Shown: in pieces, positions 37,037 to 46,501 of the stretch
Layout: each line of letters starts with the position of its first letter
Numbering within the stretch: the stretch's first letter is position 1
Assembly (NCBI GenBank): GCA_041648735.1
Contig: JBAZOO010000018.1
Coordinates: 1-64,000 of the forward strand
Direction: 5' to 3'
Length of the DNA: 64,000 nt
Source of the DNA: JBAZOO01 sp041648735
GTDB taxonomy: Bacteria > Verrucomicrobiota > Lentisphaeria > Oligosphaerales > CAITYL01
Program-made: the position numbers and the translations under genes
Notes under the pieces: model-generated
Databases searched by the model: none
Seen by the model: only the letters and a program-made list of their open reading frames with translations
What the model was told of the DNA's origin: nothing

Positions 37037-37900
37037 TCAGCGGAGGTATTTGCGGGGGGCGGCGCGAAGGTAGCGTTCGCTGAAGATGCTTTCCGGCAGG
37101 TCGAGGTCGTAGGTGACCTCGGCGTAGGTGGTGACCGTGTGGCCGCCGCCGCGGAGGTCGCTCATCTTGGCCTTGACCACCGTCGGGTGGCCTTGGACCA
37201 GCTTGGTTTCCAGGGCCTCGTAGATGCGGTAGGGCTGGCCGTTGCGGTCGAGGAAGGTGGTCTTGAGGGGCAGGAAGGTGGCCTTGTCGATCACCATGGT
37301 GAAGGCGCTGAACTCGACGGTCTCCGGCTTGAGCGGAGTGTTCTTCAGGACGTAGGCGGTGGCGGTGGTCTCGACGAGTTCGTGCTTGTCCTCGCTGAGG
37401 TTGCGGCCGGAGACGTCCTCGTAGAAGAAGTCGGAGCCGGCGAAGCTGGTGCGCTTGTCGCTGGCGGCGATGCGCTTGACCAGGTCGAGGGCGGGGAGGT
37501 AGAGCCAGCGGTCGTCGTCGCGCTCCACCTGTTTCCAGACCAGGAAGCTCATCTTGTTGACGTCGGCGGGGCGCTGGAAGTAGATGTAGAACTTCTGGTC
37601 GGCGCAGTGGGTGTCATCGCTGCCCTGGGGCTGGTCGTCGCGGCGGAGGATGGTGAACTGCCGTTCACGGGTGCGGCCCTGGGCGTCGGTGATGGTCATG
37701 GTGACCTGGGCGCGGCCGTCCTTGCCCTGGTAGTAGGCGGCGTGGTTGGCGCGCTGGACAATGGTTTCGAGCGGGAGGCTGCCGGCGGCGGCGGGGGTGG
37801 GGTTTGGTGCCGGCGCGGCCTCCTGGGCGGGGAGCGGCCTGCTGGCCGCCAGGGCGGCGAGGAGGAACAAGGCGGCGAAGGGGGGGCGGAACGGATTCAT
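37037..37900 (-). CDS. LolA-like outer-membrane lipoprotein-sorting family protein
   Basis: A 287-residue protein with a signal peptide (residues 1-22, ...ASRPLPAQE) and a lipoprotein-sorting-protein-like beta fold. Visible blocks include MTITDAQGRTRERQFTI, YIYFQRPADVNKMSFLVWKQVERDDDRWLYLPAL, SFAGSDFFYEDVSGR and a C-terminal YDLDLPESIFSERYLR. Members of this branch typically occur with MMPL/RND exporters and carry lipids through the periplasm. The exporter at 12916-15795 is a possible partner but is not adjacent. AAGGAG stands before the ATG. It is transcribed towards the sensor kinase, but a 136-bp gap separates them. Confidence 0.82.
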   Translation of the reverse strand: MNPFRPPFAALFLLAALAASRPLPAQEAAPAPNPTPAAAGSLPLETIVQRANHAAYYQGKDGRAQVTMTITDAQGRTRERQFTILRRDDQPQGSDDTHCADQKFYIYFQRPADVNKMSFLVWKQVERDDDRWLYLPALDLVKRIAASDKRTSFAGSDFFYEDVSGRNLSEDKHELVETTATAYVLKNTPLKPETVEFSAFTMVIDKATFLPLKTTFLDRNGQPYRIYEALETKLVQGHPTVVKAKMSDLRGGGHTVTTYAEVTYDLDLPESIFSERYLRAAPRKYLR

Positions 37901-37929
37901 GGCAGGCTCCTTGCCGGGGGGTGCGGGAG

Positions 37930-37959
37930 ACAATATGGCGGCCGGCCGGGGCGATGCAA
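37930..37959 (-). promoter_or_regulatory. Candidate promoter of the LolA-like gene
   Basis: On the minus strand, TTGCAT (37954-37959), an 18-bp spacer and TATTGT (37930-37935) precede the gene start by 30 bp. The -10 hexamer matches that proposed for the pyruvate oxidoreductase gene. Assigned by eye. Confidence 0.35.
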
Positions 37960-38151
37960 CCGCCGGGTCAGCATTGCGAGGTCCGCGTGGTTTTCAGCGA
38001 CAGCGACGCGGCGGGCATCCGCGACTATTACAAGCCGCGCCATCCGCACGGCTATCCGCCCGGCCTGGCCAAGAAGGGCAAGGTGCCGCCCGGCCATGCC
38101 AGGAAGCTGAGCCGCGGCTGGCCGCCGGTTTCGCACCCCGGCTGGATGGCT
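37954..38151 (+). pseudogene. Fragment of an RcnB-like / PPGLAKK-motif protein
   Basis: Between two minus-strand genes, the plus strand reads VRVVFSDSDAAGIRDYYKPR and then HGYPPGLAKKGKVPPGHARK. The IRDYY block followed by PPGLAKKGK repeats is the C-terminal signature of RcnB-like periplasmic proteins. The frame begins at an ATG (37954) without a signal peptide or ribosome site and runs on antisense through glnK, so the N-terminus and natural end are both missing. It is most likely a relic of a small exported protein, though a short functional peptide cannot be excluded. Confidence 0.4.
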
Positions 38152-38493
38152 TTAGCCGATGGCGTCCGGGCCGGTTTCGCCGGTGCGGATGCGGATGGTT
38201 TCGGCGAGCGGCAGGACGAAGATCTTGCCGTCGCCGATTTCGCCGGAGTGCGCCCCGGCCGTGATGGCCGCCACCGTCTTGGCGACGAATTCGTCGTTGA
38301 CGGCGATTTCGAGCTTGACCTTCCGCAGCAGGCCGCCGGCCTCCTTGTGGCTGCGGTAGACCGTGGCGATCCCCTTCTGGCGGCCGCGGCCGACGACATT
38401 GGTGACGGTCACCAGGTGGATGTCCTGCTCGGTGAGCTTGGCGAGGACATCGTCGAGCCGGTCGGGCTGGATCATGGCAATGATGTATTTCAT
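38152..38493 (-). CDS. glnK: PII signal-transduction protein GlnK
   Basis: A 113-residue PII protein with MKYIIAMIQPDRLDDVLAKL, TNVVGRGRQKG, VKLEIAVND and GEIGDGKIFVLPLAETIRIRTGE. PII trimers sense ATP/ADP and 2-oxoglutarate, and GlnK blocks the ammonium channel when nitrogen is plentiful. In the T-loop Tyr46 is present, but the position of the uridylylated Tyr51 is glutamate (YRSHKEAGG), so control is not by classical GlnD uridylylation. It follows the amt gene by 26 bp on the same strand, the standard amt-glnK pairing, and shares its sigma-54-type promoter. Confidence 0.94.
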   Translation of the reverse strand: MKYIIAMIQPDRLDDVLAKLTEQDIHLVTVTNVVGRGRQKGIATVYRSHKEAGGLLRKVKLEIAVNDEFVAKTVAAITAGAHSGEIGDGKIFVLPLAETIRIRTGETGPDAIG

Positions 38494-38519
38494 GTGCTGC
38501 TCCCGGATGGTTGGCGGGG

Positions 38520-39884
38520 TCAATCGACCACGGTGTAGCCGGCTTCGCGGTGCTGGGTGAGGTCGAGGCCGATCCGTTCGTCGCGCTCGCCGACCCGCAG
38601 CGGCAGGATGAAGTCCACGATCTTGAAGAGCGCCAGGGAGGCGGCGAAGGCCCAGGCCATGGTGATGCCCACCGCCTTGGCCTGGAGCCAGAGCTGGAGG
38701 GGGTTGCCGTGGAAGAGGCCGTCGACCCCGGCCGGGTTGACGCCCTTGGTGGCCCACAGGCCGACCGCGAGGGTGCCCCAGATGCCGCCGATGCCATGCA
38801 CGCCGAAGGCGTCCAAGGTGTCGTCATACTGGTACTTGGCCTTGAAGGCGGTGACGGAGAACCAGCAGATGACGCCGGAGCCGGCCCCGATCCAGAAGGC
38901 GCCGTCAATGTCGACGAAGCCCGAAGCCGGCGTGACCGCGGCCAGGCCGGCGACGGCGCCGGTGATCATGCCGAGGGTGGTCGGCTTGCCGAACTTGAGC
39001 CAGTCCAGCAGGCACCAGGCCAGGCCGGCGACGGCGCCGGCCAGGTGCGTGGCCAGGAAGGCGTTGACGGCGACGCCGTTGGCCGCCAGGGCGCTGCCGG
39101 CGTTGAAGCCGTACCAGCCGAACCAGAGCATCCCCGCCCCGAGCGCCGCCAGCGGCAGGTTGTGCGGCGGCGAGATGGAGTCCGGGAAGCCTTGGCGCTT
39201 GCCGGTCATGACCACCGCCGCCAAGGCCGCCATGCCGGCGTTGATGTGCACCACCGCGCCGCCGGCGAAATCCACGGCGCCGAAGCCGCCATTGAGCCCC
39301 ATGAACCCGCCCGCGCCCCACAGCCAGTGGGCCACCGGGCAGTAGACGACCAGCGACCAGAGGCCGGTGAAGAGGCAGAAGGCGGAGAAGCGGATGCGCT
39401 CCGCGAAGGCGCCGATGATCAGCCCCGGGGTGATGATCGCGAACATCATCTGGTAGACGGCGAACAGCCGGTGCGGAATGGTTGGCGCGTAGGCGGCCGG
39501 GGCGGTGCCGACCTGCTTGAGCCACATCCAGTCGAGGTTGCCGATCACGTGCCCCAAATCCGGGCCGAAGGCGAGGCTGTAGCCGCACACCACCCAGATC
39601 ACGCTGACCAGGCAGATGCAGACGAAGCATTGCATCAGGACCGAGAGGATGTTCTTCTTGCGGACCAGGCCGCCGTAGAAGAAGGCCAGCCCCGGCGTCA
39701 TGAACATGACCAGGGCGGCGGCGAGCAGGACCCAGACGGTGTCGCCCGTGTCGATGGCCGGTGGGGCCGCCGCGGCGGCGGCCTCCCGTCCCCAGGTGGT
39801 GCCGGCCAGCAGCAGGATGGGCGGCAGCGCCCGGAGGAGCCGCCATGGCCGTGATGGCCGCCAGCGCTGAATGTGCGTGTCCAT
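38520..39884 (-). CDS. amt: Ammonium transporter Amt
   Basis: A 454-residue channel for ammonium uptake in the inner membrane. A signal-like leader (residues 1-40) precedes eleven helices. Family blocks include DTGDTVWVLLAAALVMFMTPGLAFFYGGLVR, FAERIRFSAF, the AHWLWGAGGFM region, the central pore-histidine segments GAVDFAGGAVVHINAG and DAFGVHGIGGIWG, and a cytoplasmic tail ending RVGERDERIGLDLTQHREAGYTVVD, typical of GlnK-regulated Amt proteins. ATG 39884 was chosen over an upstream TTG. It is first in an operon with glnK and is preceded by a sigma-54-type promoter with phased upstream repeats. Confidence 0.95.
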   Translation of the reverse strand: MDTHIQRWRPSRPWRLLRALPPILLLAGTTWGREAAAAAAPPAIDTGDTVWVLLAAALVMFMTPGLAFFYGGLVRKKNILSVLMQCFVCICLVSVIWVVCGYSLAFGPDLGHVIGNLDWMWLKQVGTAPAAYAPTIPHRLFAVYQMMFAIITPGLIIGAFAERIRFSAFCLFTGLWSLVVYCPVAHWLWGAGGFMGLNGGFGAVDFAGGAVVHINAGMAALAAVVMTGKRQGFPDSISPPHNLPLAALGAGMLWFGWYGFNAGSALAANGVAVNAFLATHLAGAVAGLAWCLLDWLKFGKPTTLGMITGAVAGLAAVTPASGFVDIDGAFWIGAGSGVICWFSVTAFKAKYQYDDTLDAFGVHGIGGIWGTLAVGLWATKGVNPAGVDGLFHGNPLQLWLQAKAVGITMAWAFAASLALFKIVDFILPLRVGERDERIGLDLTQHREAGYTVVD

Positions 39885-39947
39885 GGGGGTTCCGGGTGTT
39901 CCTTCCTGGGTGTGGCGCGGTGGCGGTGCCGGTTGGGCAGGAAGGTT

Positions 39948-39965
39948 AAGCAAGGATCAGGCCAA
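39948..39965 (-). promoter_or_regulatory. Sigma-54 (RpoN)-type promoter of amt-glnK
   Basis: The minus strand reads TTGGCCTGATCCTTGCTT, with the invariant GG (39963-39962) and GC (39951-39950) exactly 10 bp apart, as required at -24/-12. Transcription would start near 39938, 54 bp before the amt ATG. Nitrogen-controlled amt-glnK operons are classical RpoN targets, which supports the reading. Confidence 0.65.
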
Positions 39966-40015
39966 TGCGGCAAGAAATGCAAGCAACCATTTTGTCGGCA
40001 AACAATTATGGATGC

Positions 40016-40090
40016 GGCAAAAATGGCGGGGCACCGGCAAAAATGTCCGGACCGGGGGCGGTGCGCCGCCGCCGGCGGACAAAAATGTCC
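40016..40090 (-). promoter_or_regulatory. Three phased upstream repeats, probable activator sites
   Basis: The core CAAAAATG followed by GC or TCC occurs at 40018, 40038 and 40080 (elements 40016-40027, 40036-40048 and 40077-40090). The last is the palindrome GGACA-N4-TGTCC. Spacings of 20 and 42 bp are close to two and four helical turns, placing the sites on one face of DNA at about -80, -100 and -142 from the predicted sigma-54 start. That is the usual location of enhancer-binding-protein sites. Confidence 0.5.
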
Positions 40091-40101
40091 CTTTGGCCGC
40101 C

Positions 40102-41757
<1,656 letters not shown>

Positions 41758-41963
41758 GGGGGGATCTCCAGGCGGTGGGTGGAGGTTGGTGGTTGGCCGG
41801 GGAGGCGCGAGTGCCGCCGGCGGCCAGGCGGATAATGTAGCCGCGGCCACCGCTGCCGGCGACGGTCGGCCTCCGGGAGATTGGCGGAAGGCGATGAAGG
41901 CGGCTGGGGACATCCGCCCGCCACGGGAAATTCACCTTGTATGGCATAACGTCCGCCATTCCC

Positions 41964-41992
41964 TTGCGCGGCGGGGCGGGGCTGGCTACATT
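41964..41992 (+). promoter_or_regulatory. Candidate promoter of glmM
   Basis: TTGCGC (41964-41969), a 17-bp spacer and TACATT (41987-41992) precede the glmM start by 57 bp. Spacing is optimal for a sigma-70-type promoter and the -10 hexamer is the same as that proposed for the PHP and pgm genes. Assigned by eye. Confidence 0.45.
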
Positions 41993-42049
41993 GGGCAAGT
42001 TTGCGGCGGGGCAACTCCGCACCGCCGCCCTTCAGCCCAGAGGAGAGGT

Positions 42050-43399
42050 ATGCGCAAGCTTTTCGGCACCGACGGCATCCGTGGCCAGGCCAACAAGTAT
42101 CCGATCACCCCGGAAGTCGCCCTCCGGCTGGGGCAGACCCTGGCCGCCCGCTTCCGCGCCGCCGGCAGCACCAACCTGCGGGCCCTGATCGGCAAGGACA
42201 CCCGCCTTTCCGGCTACATGCTGGAGACGGCGCTCACCAGCGGCCTGGTCTCCATGGGGATGGATGTCTACCTGGTCGGGCCGCTGCCGACCCCCGCCGT
42301 CGCCCACCTCGCCAAGTCCATGGGCACCGATGCCGGGATCATGCTGACCGCGTCGCACAACCCTTTTGACGACAACGGGATCAAGATCTTCGGCGGCGAC
42401 GGGTTCAAGCTCAATGACGCCCTCGAGGCCGAGATCGAGCGGGAACTGCTCGCCGCCACGGCCGACCGCGAGCACATCCCCAGCGACAAGCTTGGCAAGG
42501 CTTACCGCATTGACGACGCCAGCGGGCGCTACATCGAGTTCGCCAAGGGCTCCATCGGCAACCAGAGCCTGCGCGGCCTCAAGGTCGTCCTCGACTGCGC
42601 CAACGGCGCCGCCTACCAGGTCGCCCCCCTCATCTTCCGCGAACTCGGCGCCGAGGTCATCAAAATCAACGCGGAGCCGGACGGCTTCAACATCAACAAC
42701 GGCTGCGGGGCCCTGCACCCGGAAACCGCCGGCAAGGCCGTCCGCAAGCACGGCGCCCACCTCGGCATCGCCTTCGACGGCGACGCCGACCGCGTCATTT
42801 TCACCGACGCCGACGGCGCCACCATTGACGGCGACCGCATCCTCGCCATGTGCGCCCTGGCGATGAAGGCGCAGGGCACCCTCAAGGACGACACCCTCGT
42901 CGTCACCGCCATGAGCAACCTTGGCCTCCACGACGCGATGGCCCAGGCGGGGATCCGCGTCGAAGTGACCGATGTCGGCGACCGCTACGTCATCGAACGG
43001 ATGCGTGCCGGCGGCTTCAACCTGGGCGGCGAGAAGTCCGGCCACCTGATCTTCCTCGACTACGCCACCACCGGCGACGGCATCGTCAGCGCCATGCAGG
43101 TGCTGAAGCTGATGAAGCTCACCGGGAAGACGGTGGGCGAACTTGCCGCCTGCATGCGCGAGTATCCCCAGACGCTGGTCAGCCTTCCGGTCAAGGAGAA
43201 GAAGCCGCTGGAGACGCTGCCGCGGATCCAGGCGGAGCTGAAGGCTGGCCTGGCCGAACTCGGCCGCCACGGCCGCATCGTCCTGCGCTATTCCGGCACC
43301 GAACGCAAGATCCGCCTGCTCGTCGAAGCGCCCGCCCAGGCCGCGGTCGAGGCTTGGACTGCGCGCCTCACCGCCGCCATCCAGGCCGACCTCGGCTGA
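42050..43399 (+). CDS. glmM: Phosphoglucosamine mutase
   Basis: A 449-residue enzyme converting glucosamine 6-phosphate to glucosamine 1-phosphate for peptidoglycan and lipopolysaccharide precursor synthesis. It begins MRKLFGTDGIRG, carries the phosphoserine in MLTASHNPFDDNGIKIFGGDGFKL, the metal loop AFDGDADRVIF, the sugar loop LGGEKSGHLIF and the phosphate-binding RYSGTERKIRLL. All are diagnostic of GlmM. AGGAGAGGT directly precedes the ATG. It stands alone, with a strong perfect hairpin after it before the convergent PEP carboxykinase gene. Confidence 0.96.
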   Translation: MRKLFGTDGIRGQANKYPITPEVALRLGQTLAARFRAAGSTNLRALIGKDTRLSGYMLETALTSGLVSMGMDVYLVGPLPTPAVAHLAKSMGTDAGIMLTASHNPFDDNGIKIFGGDGFKLNDALEAEIERELLAATADREHIPSDKLGKAYRIDDASGRYIEFAKGSIGNQSLRGLKVVLDCANGAAYQVAPLIFRELGAEVIKINAEPDGFNINNGCGALHPETAGKAVRKHGAHLGIAFDGDADRVIFTDADGATIDGDRILAMCALAMKAQGTLKDDTLVVTAMSNLGLHDAMAQAGIRVEVTDVGDRYVIERMRAGGFNLGGEKSGHLIFLDYATTGDGIVSAMQVLKLMKLTGKTVGELAACMREYPQTLVSLPVKEKKPLETLPRIQAELKAGLAELGRHGRIVLRYSGTERKIRLLVEAPAQAAVEAWTARLTAAIQADLG

Positions 43400-43461
43400 A
43401 CGCGGCCAAGAGCCGGCGCCTCGCCTGGGCGAATGGGGGGCGCTGTCCGGTTGGGGCGGGG

Positions 43462-43508
43462 AAACGGCAGCCGGCGCCGGTCGGGGGGACCGGCGCCGGC
43501 TGCCGTTT
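43462..43508. terminator. Perfect 21-bp inverted repeat between convergent glmM and pckG
   Basis: The arms at 43462-43482 and 43488-43508 are perfectly complementary over 21 bp (each from AAACGGCAGCC... to ...GGTC) around a 5-nt G loop. It lies midway between the two convergent stops, where a bidirectional terminator is expected. The flanking T-runs are only three bases long, so it may be Rho-independent in a non-canonical way or act as a transcript 3'-end stabiliser. Confidence 0.7.
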
Positions 43509-43551
43509 GGGGCGGGGGGGGGCCGGCAGGCCGGTGCCCCCCCGGCCGGGC

Positions 43552-45351
43552 TCATTTCTGGAGGCGGGCCTTGAGGGCGGCGAGCTGGTCGGCCAGCGCC
43601 TTGGGCAGGTGGCCGCCGAACTTGGCGAAGTGCGCCTCGATCTGGGGCAGCACCTCGAGCCAGCCCGGCTTGTCGACCGAGAGCAGGATCTGCTTGTCCT
43701 CTTCGGGGATGGCCAGGCCGGCGAGGTCGAGGCCATCCGCCGCCGGCAGGTTGCCGATGGCGGTGGGGACGGCCTTGCCCTGGCCGTTGCAGCGGTCGAA
43801 GATCCACTTGAGCACGCGGCTGTTGTCACCGAAGCCGGGCCAGAGCCACTTGCCGCTGGCGTTTTTGCGGAACCAGTTGACGTAGAAGATCTTCGGCAGC
43901 TTGCTCTTGTCCGGGGCCTGGGCGCCGAGCTTGAGCCAGTGGGCGAAGTAGTCGCCCATGTGGTAGCCGCAGAAGGGCAGCATGGCGAAGGGGTCGAAGC
44001 GGAGCTGGCCGGCGCCGCCGATGGCCGCCGCGGTCATCTCGGAGGCCATGGTCGCGCCGAGGAAGACGCCGTGCTCCCAGTCCAGCGCCTCGTTGGCAAG
44101 CGGCACCACGTGGGCGCGGCGGCCGCCGAAGAGGAAGGCGTCGATGGGCACGCCGGCGGGGTCTTCCCACTCGGGGGCGATCACCGGGCACTGGGCGGCG
44201 GGGACGGTGAAGCGGGCGTTGGGGTGCGCCGCCTTGCGGCCGCAGCCCTTCCGCCAGGGCCGCCGCTGCCAGTCCACGCACTCCTCGGGCACCTGGTCCA
44301 TGTCTTCCCAGTAGACGCCGCCGTCGAGGGTGATGGCGGTGTTGGTGAAGATGGCGTTGCCCTTCTGGATGGTGCGCATGGCGTTGGGGTTGGACTTCAT
44401 GGAGGTGCCGGGGGCGACGCCGAAGAAGCCGGCCTCGGGGTTGATGGCGCGGAGGCGGCCGTCCGGGCCGAACTTCATCCAGGCGATGTCGTCGCCGATG
44501 GTCTCGACCTTCCAGCCGGGCAGGGTCGGCTCCATCATCGCCAGGTTGGTCTTGCCGCAGGCGCTGGGGAAGGCGGCGGCGACGAACTTGACCACGCCCT
44601 GGGGGCTGGTCAGCTTGAGGATCAGCATGTGCTCGGCCAGCCACCCTTCGTCCCGGGCCTGGACCGAGGCGATGCGCAGGGCGAAGCACTTCTTGCCCAG
44701 CAGCGCGTTGCCGCCGTAGCCGGAGCCGAAGGAGATGATCTCGCGGCTCTCGGGGAAGTGGGTGATGTACTTCCGCTCGATCGGGGCGCAGGGCCAGGGC
44801 ACGTCGGCCTGGCTCTCCGCCAGCGGCGCGCCGACGGAGTGGACGCACTTGACGAACTCGGCGCCGGCCTCGACCTTGGCGGTCACCTGGGCGCTGACCC
44901 GGGTCATGAGGTGCATGTTGGCCACGACGTAGGGGCTGTCGGTGATCTCCATGCCGAACTTGGCGATGGGCGACTCGACCGGGCCCATGGAGAAGGGGAT
45001 GACGTACATCGTCCGCCCCTTCATGCAGCCTTTGAAGAGGCCGGTGAGGATGCCGCGCATCTCCTCGGGATCCTTCCAGTGGTTGGTCGGGCCGGCGTCC
45101 TCCTGCCGTTCGGAGCAGATGAAGGTGCGGTCCTCGACGCGGGCGACGTCGCTGAGCTCGGAGCGGCAGTGGTAGGAGTTGGCGGGGGCGTCGAGCTTGA
45201 TGAAGGTGCCGACCTTGACCAGCAGGTTGCAGCAGCCGTCGTATTCCTGCTGGGAGCCGTCGCAGAGCACCACCTGGTCGGGGGTGCAGAGGTCGGCCCA
45301 TTCCTGGAGCCAGGATTTGAGGGCGGGGTTCTTGAGGTCGGTCAATTGCAT
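43552..45351 (-). CDS. pckG: Phosphoenolpyruvate carboxykinase (GTP)
   Basis: A 599-residue GTP-dependent PEPCK, interconverting oxaloacetate and PEP in gluconeogenesis or, in some anaerobes, fixing CO2 from PEP. The P-loop with the reactive cysteine reads AAFPSACGKTNLAMM, followed by ETIGDDIAWMKFGPDGRLRAINPE, the substrate block SFGSGYGGNALLGKKC and the guanine-binding FRKNASGKWLWPGFGDNSRVLKWI. Length is typical. AAGGA precedes the ATG. It follows purC on the same strand after 56 bp and could be co-transcribed. With pyruvate oxidoreductase it frames the PEP-pyruvate-oxaloacetate node. Confidence 0.96.
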   Translation of the reverse strand: MQLTDLKNPALKSWLQEWADLCTPDQVVLCDGSQQEYDGCCNLLVKVGTFIKLDAPANSYHCRSELSDVARVEDRTFICSERQEDAGPTNHWKDPEEMRGILTGLFKGCMKGRTMYVIPFSMGPVESPIAKFGMEITDSPYVVANMHLMTRVSAQVTAKVEAGAEFVKCVHSVGAPLAESQADVPWPCAPIERKYITHFPESREIISFGSGYGGNALLGKKCFALRIASVQARDEGWLAEHMLILKLTSPQGVVKFVAAAFPSACGKTNLAMMEPTLPGWKVETIGDDIAWMKFGPDGRLRAINPEAGFFGVAPGTSMKSNPNAMRTIQKGNAIFTNTAITLDGGVYWEDMDQVPEECVDWQRRPWRKGCGRKAAHPNARFTVPAAQCPVIAPEWEDPAGVPIDAFLFGGRRAHVVPLANEALDWEHGVFLGATMASEMTAAAIGGAGQLRFDPFAMLPFCGYHMGDYFAHWLKLGAQAPDKSKLPKIFYVNWFRKNASGKWLWPGFGDNSRVLKWIFDRCNGQGKAVPTAIGNLPAADGLDLAGLAIPEEDKQILLSVDKPGWLEVLPQIEAHFAKFGGHLPKALADQLAALKARLQK

Positions 45352-45407
45352 TTGCTTGGGTTCCTTGGGGTTGGGGTGGGGGAAGGTACGGCGTGGCCGT
45401 GCGCCAG

Positions 45408-46313
45408 TCAGGGCAGGGAGCTGCCGGTGAGCTGGCGATAGGCTTCGAGATATTTCGTCCGGGTTTGGGCGACCACGGCGGCGGGCAGTTCCGGGGCCGG
45501 CGGCTGGCGGTTGAAGCCGACGTGGTCGAGCCAGTCGCGCACAAATTGCTTGTCCAGGCTTGGCGGGTTGGCGCCGGTGGTGTAGTGGTCGGCGGGCCAG
45601 AAGCGGCTGGAATCGGGGGTGAGCACTTCGTCGGCCAGGACGATCCGGCCGGCTTCGTCCCGGCCGAATTCGAGCTTGGTGTCGGCGATGAGGATGCCGC
45701 GGCTGGCGGCATGGTCGGCGGCGGCGCCGTAGAAGGCCAGGGTCTTCTCCCGCACTTCGGCGGCGGTGGTCGCGCCGACCAGCCGTTCCATGGCCGCGAA
45801 GGGGATGTTCTCGTCATGTTCGCCCAATTCGGCCTTGGTGGAGGGGGTGAAGATTGGCGCGTCCAGCTTGGCCGCCTGGGCATAGCCGGGGCGGAGCTTC
45901 AGGCCGCAGACGGTGCCGCTCTGCTGGTACTCCTTCCAGCCGGAGCCGACCAGGTAGCCGCGGACAATGCATTCCACGGGCAGGATCTTGACCTTCCTCA
46001 CCAGCATGGAGCGCCCCCGGAGATCCTCCTTGACGGCCTGGCAGGCGGCGGGGTACTGCTCGACGTCGGCCGTGAGCAGGTGGTTGGGCATCCAGGCGAA
46101 GCGCTGGAACCAGAAGAGGCTGAGCAAGGTCAGGACGCGCCCCTTGTCGGGGATGCCGTTGGGCAGGACTACGTCGAAGGCGCTGATCCGGTCCGTGGCG
46201 ACGAGCAGGAGGCGGTCGCCAAGGTCGTACATGTCCCGGACCTTGCCGTGGCGGGGCGGCGGCAGGCCAGGGATGGCACTCTCCAAGAGGGCGTGGTTCC
46301 GGTCGTACTTCAT
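45408..46313 (-). CDS. purC: Phosphoribosylaminoimidazole-succinocarboxamide synthase
   Basis: A 301-residue SAICAR synthetase of purine biosynthesis, ligating aspartate to CAIR with ATP. The family blocks GKVRDMYDLGDRLLLVATDRISAFD, PVECIVRGYLVGSGWKEY, STKAELGEHDENIPF, LIADTKLEFG and LADEVLTPDSSRFWPAD are all present. Length matches the longer eukaryote-like/bacterial type II form. AAAGGA lies before the ATG. A TTGTCC / TATAGT promoter sits about 65 bp upstream. It precedes pckG; no other purine gene is in the window. Confidence 0.96.
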   Translation of the reverse strand: MKYDRNHALLESAIPGLPPPRHGKVRDMYDLGDRLLLVATDRISAFDVVLPNGIPDKGRVLTLLSLFWFQRFAWMPNHLLTADVEQYPAACQAVKEDLRGRSMLVRKVKILPVECIVRGYLVGSGWKEYQQSGTVCGLKLRPGYAQAAKLDAPIFTPSTKAELGEHDENIPFAAMERLVGATTAAEVREKTLAFYGAAADHAASRGILIADTKLEFGRDEAGRIVLADEVLTPDSSRFWPADHYTTGANPPSLDKQFVRDWLDHVGFNRQPPAPELPAAVVAQTRTKYLEAYRQLTGSSLP

Positions 46314-46377
46314 CCGTCAGGGATCCTTTCTCTCTGGCGGGCCGCGGGCTTGGGCAGGGCGGAAAAAAAGTGGAATT

Positions 46378-46405
46378 ACTATAATCCGCATTGCCGGCCG
46401 GACAA
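46378..46405 (-). promoter_or_regulatory. Candidate promoter of purC
   Basis: On the minus strand, TTGTCC (46400-46405), a 16-bp spacer and TATAGT (46378-46383) lie about 65 bp before the purC ATG in an A+T-richer pocket. The same TATAGT hexamer appears before leuS (56331-56336) and the zinc-ribbon gene (47523-47528). Confidence 0.5.
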
Positions 46406-46501
46406 CGCCAAAAAGCGCCGAGTCCGGATTTTTTTGGCGAAAACCGGACAAGACGGCGCCACCGCCGGGCCGCGGCGGGGCTTGGCGGGGCGCGGTTGAG
46501 G

